Shown in pieces: positions 61,543 to 64,000 of a stretch of DNA of 64,000 bases. The translations under genes and the position numbers were made by a program. The DNA comes from Selaginella tamariscina (lineage: Eukaryota; Streptophyta; Lycopodiopsida; Selaginellales; Selaginellaceae): NCBI GenBank assembly GCA_003024785.1, contig PUQB01000074.1, positions 186,001-250,000 of the forward strand. Direction: 5' to 3'. Numbering within the stretch: position 1 is the stretch's first letter; each line of letters opens with the position of its first letter. The notes beneath the pieces were generated by a model that was not told the origin of the DNA, ran no database searches, and saw nothing but the letters and a program-made list of their open reading frames with translations.

Positions 61543-64000
61543 ATGGAGTCGTCGTCAAATTCTGGGTAAGAATTAAAATAAAATCTGTTATACTCGGATA
61601 CTTGAACTAATCATTTTTGTATTCAGATGTGGAATTGAGGTGACATTAAAGACAAGAGCAGGAGAAGAGATGGGCAGGGGGATTCTAGAATCAACTTGGC
61701 CATATTTTAAGATAAATGGGAAGCGCATTGGAGCAACCATGGTTGCTGTCAAATTAACCTCTGTCACATCTCATGGACAAGCAAAACAATGGAAAGTAGA
61801 TTCGCTAGTCAAGCACCGAAAGCAGGCTGCGAACCCAGATTGGACGATTCTCGACACATATGCCTTGTTCCATCCAATGTCACATTCTCGGATCCAGAGG
61901 TTGTCAGTTACAACATTAATTTCGGGTGGTTTTGTCGACTTGTGGATAATGACGTTCACGTGTTCACTAATGATGTTGACCTTGGAGTTCTTCTTCAACT
62001 CAACGAAAGCCCATCTATGGAGGGGATTCCATCTGGATCTTACTTCAAGAAGATCCATCTGGATGTCTACTTGAAAATCTTCAGACTCATCGAGTAGGTG
62101 TATTGTCAGGAGATATTGCTTCACAATACAGAAAATCAGCAAGTGGAGCAATCTTCCCTCTTCACATTGAAGAAGAACACAGCGACATCATAAGGAGATT
62201 GAGAGGGTGGCTCGGTCTCAGGTTCTCTACAGATCACGTTCAATTTGCTTAGGAAGCTTCGGGAGCTGGAAGAGTGTGCCGAGAACACTAGAACAGCTGC
62301 AGTCGGGGATCACACATGTTGATTCGGATCGCAAAAGAAAATCATCAATCGTTTTGTCAGCTGCACCTGTGGCATCTCATGCTGCAATAAGTCACAAGGA
62401 AATGATGTTGGATGATAAGATTTATCCTTGTAGGGTTAAATATTGCAGCGTCAACCCAAACTTCAATTACAGGCCACTCAACCAGGAACGTGTAGCTGAG
62501 CTCATGGAGAAGATGAAGGACGACAATTCTTATACCGTTCCACATAATGCTGTTTTGTGTCCATACTATGAAAGAAGGAAGGGCGCTGACAAAGTCTGGA
62601 TCACAACACCAGAACAACTCATGAAGATTCAGACGGAGAATAAAAATCTATCAAGTACTACATCATTAGTGGCCAGCACACAATAACGGCAGCCCAACGA
62701 CTTCTCGAAACACAACAAAGGAACGATGGCAACAAAACTTTCCGAGCATACCCGTGAGAAGCTGACAAAAAGATCGGCGTTTTTAGCTAAGCCGAATCTC
62801 ACAATCGAGCAGTACCATAAGTTATCGGCGGAATGGGACGCTGCCGACACCAACCACTACAACAGCAAAATATGGGAGAAGTTTAAACACACGCGAGCCG
62901 TGTGGGAATCTCTTCAGCGACCACAAAGAGCTACCGCAGGGAATACACAATCTGCGGAATACCGGGTAAGCAAATTGTTTGGGCGGGATTTATCTCGCCG
63001 GTATATTAATCTGTCTTTTTCCTCAGAGAGTTGAAGAAATTGCAGCAGTTGATTTTGCCCAGGTGGGCGGGAAGGAAACATCCTTTCTGATGATGTTGAT
63101 TTCTTGCCCCGAAGATAGGATCTTTGCCAAATGGTTGGGGATTATGGAATCCTTTTCAAAAGGAACACTGAAGAAGAAGCAGACAAGTGAAGGGGAGCCC
63201 TCAGAAAAGTCTGCAAAGAAACCCAGTAAGACGCCGAAGGCTAAGTCTGTTCAATCTACAAAGGATGTAGACAACGATTTCAAGCTCACATGGTTGAAGC
63301 CTTTAAATGGAACAACGATGGAGGAGATGGAAGTCTTGGCTGATTTGGTGATCGATGGCAAACTACAAATTAATAACAGCAGCCCAACCTCTCCTTTTCA
63401 TCTCAAGGCAATGGAGTTGAAGACGGTCAGGCATTTCAAGGAGTGGTTGGGAATACACTGCCACAAACTGGGTTGGACCTCGACTTCAACATATGAAGAG
63501 GTCAGCAAATATTTGCATGTGACGAACGATGATATGCTTGTCGAATGGGTGAACCAATCGGAAGATCTAGGCAAGAATCTATTGCACGCCAACGCCAAAA
63601 AGGAGAACATTGGGATGACGCCTTCTCTTATGGCAGTCCTTCAGCAGCGGAGAACCGAATTGAACCTTATAAAGGAGGATGCTACGAATCACGACAAGCC
63701 CTACAGATGTTTGTTGTTAGATTCGGAGACTTTATGGGGTAACATCACTGCTTGTAGGAAACCGTTTCAATTGTTCGTGATGGATCGGCGGGTGTCAAAA
63801 AATCTTTCGACAGATAGGGCACTAGAGGATCTGGTGGAGAAACTTAGCCGTGCAAGCATATACATAGAAGGTATTTATTATTGAATTCATGCTTGCGCTC
63901 TTCACTGATACCTACTTTTTCAGGTATTTATTTCTTGATTCTTGCTCATGTCACCGATACTTTTGCCTTCGCCTTCGCCAAGAAGAATAGACATCGTTGG
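61543..64000 (+). CDS. Multi-exon gene with a ParB/sulfiredoxin-like motif (3' end off window)
   Basis: Exon 1 is 61543-61565 (MESSSNSG). Intron 61566-61626 joins in frame to CGIEVTLKTRAGEEMGRGIL and ESTWPYFKINGKRIGATMVA. A shift near 61866 leads to PSNVTFSDPEVVSYNINF and DVDLGVLLQLNESPSMEGIP. 62098-62340 needs further shifts. KYCSVNPNFNYRPLNQERVA and ELMEKMKDDNSYTVPHNAVL come next, and after a shift in an A-run near 62643, KYYIISGQHTITAAQRLLE. The 'xGQHTIxAA' motif after an 'RxLxxxRVxxLxxxM' helix recalls the ParB nuclease-like fold. Then YHKLSAEWDAADTNHYNSKI and WEKFKHTRAVWESLQRPQ, intron 62966-63026, a Lys/Ser-rich linker and an unrecognised C-terminal region (63270-63870). Intron 63871-63923 follows, and the frame stays open to 64000. 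At least four one-base shifts are present. Confidence 0.65.
62966..63026 (+). other. 61-bp intron carrying a variant of the palindrome
   Basis: GTAAGC...TTTTTCCTCAG joins EYR to RVEEIA in frame. Inside, at 62981-63000, is GGCGGGATTTATCTCGCC, which differs from the array palindrome at two positions (T for A and T for C). It occupies about a third of the intron. Confidence 0.8.

Overview
This looks like nuclear DNA of a land plant, and a repeat-rich one. Three tracts of plant-type telomeric repeat (AAACCCT)n lie inside the window, the retrotransposons are typical plant Ty3/gypsy and Ty1/copia types with plant-style tRNA primer sites, and the genes are split by spliceosomal introns. All four introns that can be drawn with confidence are only 53-61 bp long. 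Very short introns, a heavy gypsy load and lineage-expanded transposase-like genes would fit a spikemoss (Selaginella), but that placement is inference.

The first 40 kb is a nest of LTR retrotransposons. A degenerate gypsy element (A, + strand) fills 1-4018 and abuts a minus-strand gypsy of family B (4019-6465, continuing at 19299-19785). Family B is split by a complete gypsy, Gypsy-1 (6466-19298, 909-bp LTRs, target duplication CTCCA). Gypsy-1 is in turn split inside its reverse transcriptase by a young copia (11389-16120, LTRs of 140 and 138 bp). A second family-B copy (20177-23337, minus) carries a solo LTR of another family. Next comes a gag fragment (element G) split by a complete minus-strand gypsy F (24112-29046). 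It is followed by a chromovirus D (to 34201), a short family-B piece C, and a gypsy E (about 34980-40484) that has extra open reading frames after its integrase.

From 40.5 kb the DNA becomes AT-rich with islands of coding sequence. At 42131-44379 is a gene for a Crinkler-type protein: a P-loop NTPase fused to a restriction-endonuclease-like nuclease. At 45322-48064 is a hAT transposon with a perfect 8-bp target duplication, matching ends and dense subterminal motifs. At 52744-55865 (minus) is a gene of the DUF7869 type with an RNase H-fold (DDE) transposase-like core. At 61543 and running off the window (plus) is a multi-exon gene with a ParB/sulfiredoxin-like motif.

The most unusual structure lies between the last two genes. 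They are divergent, and the 5' side of each is lined with an array of a perfect 18-bp palindrome, GGCGGGATTAATCCCGCC, repeated about every 45 bp (about 12 copies at 56.0-56.6 kb and about 18 at 60.3-61.2 kb). A variant of the same palindrome sits inside an intron of the ParB-like gene. The 3.7 kb between the arrays holds AT-rich tandem duplications, interstitial telomeric repeats and a 400-bp macrosatellite of dinucleotide tracts. The two genes and the arrays may form one undescribed mobile or selfish unit; this is a hypothesis.

Most coding regions outside the old gypsies are broken by one-base shifts without nonsense codons, and the two copia LTRs differ only by two homopolymer-length changes. 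Residual long-read consensus errors may therefore explain many apparent frameshifts.
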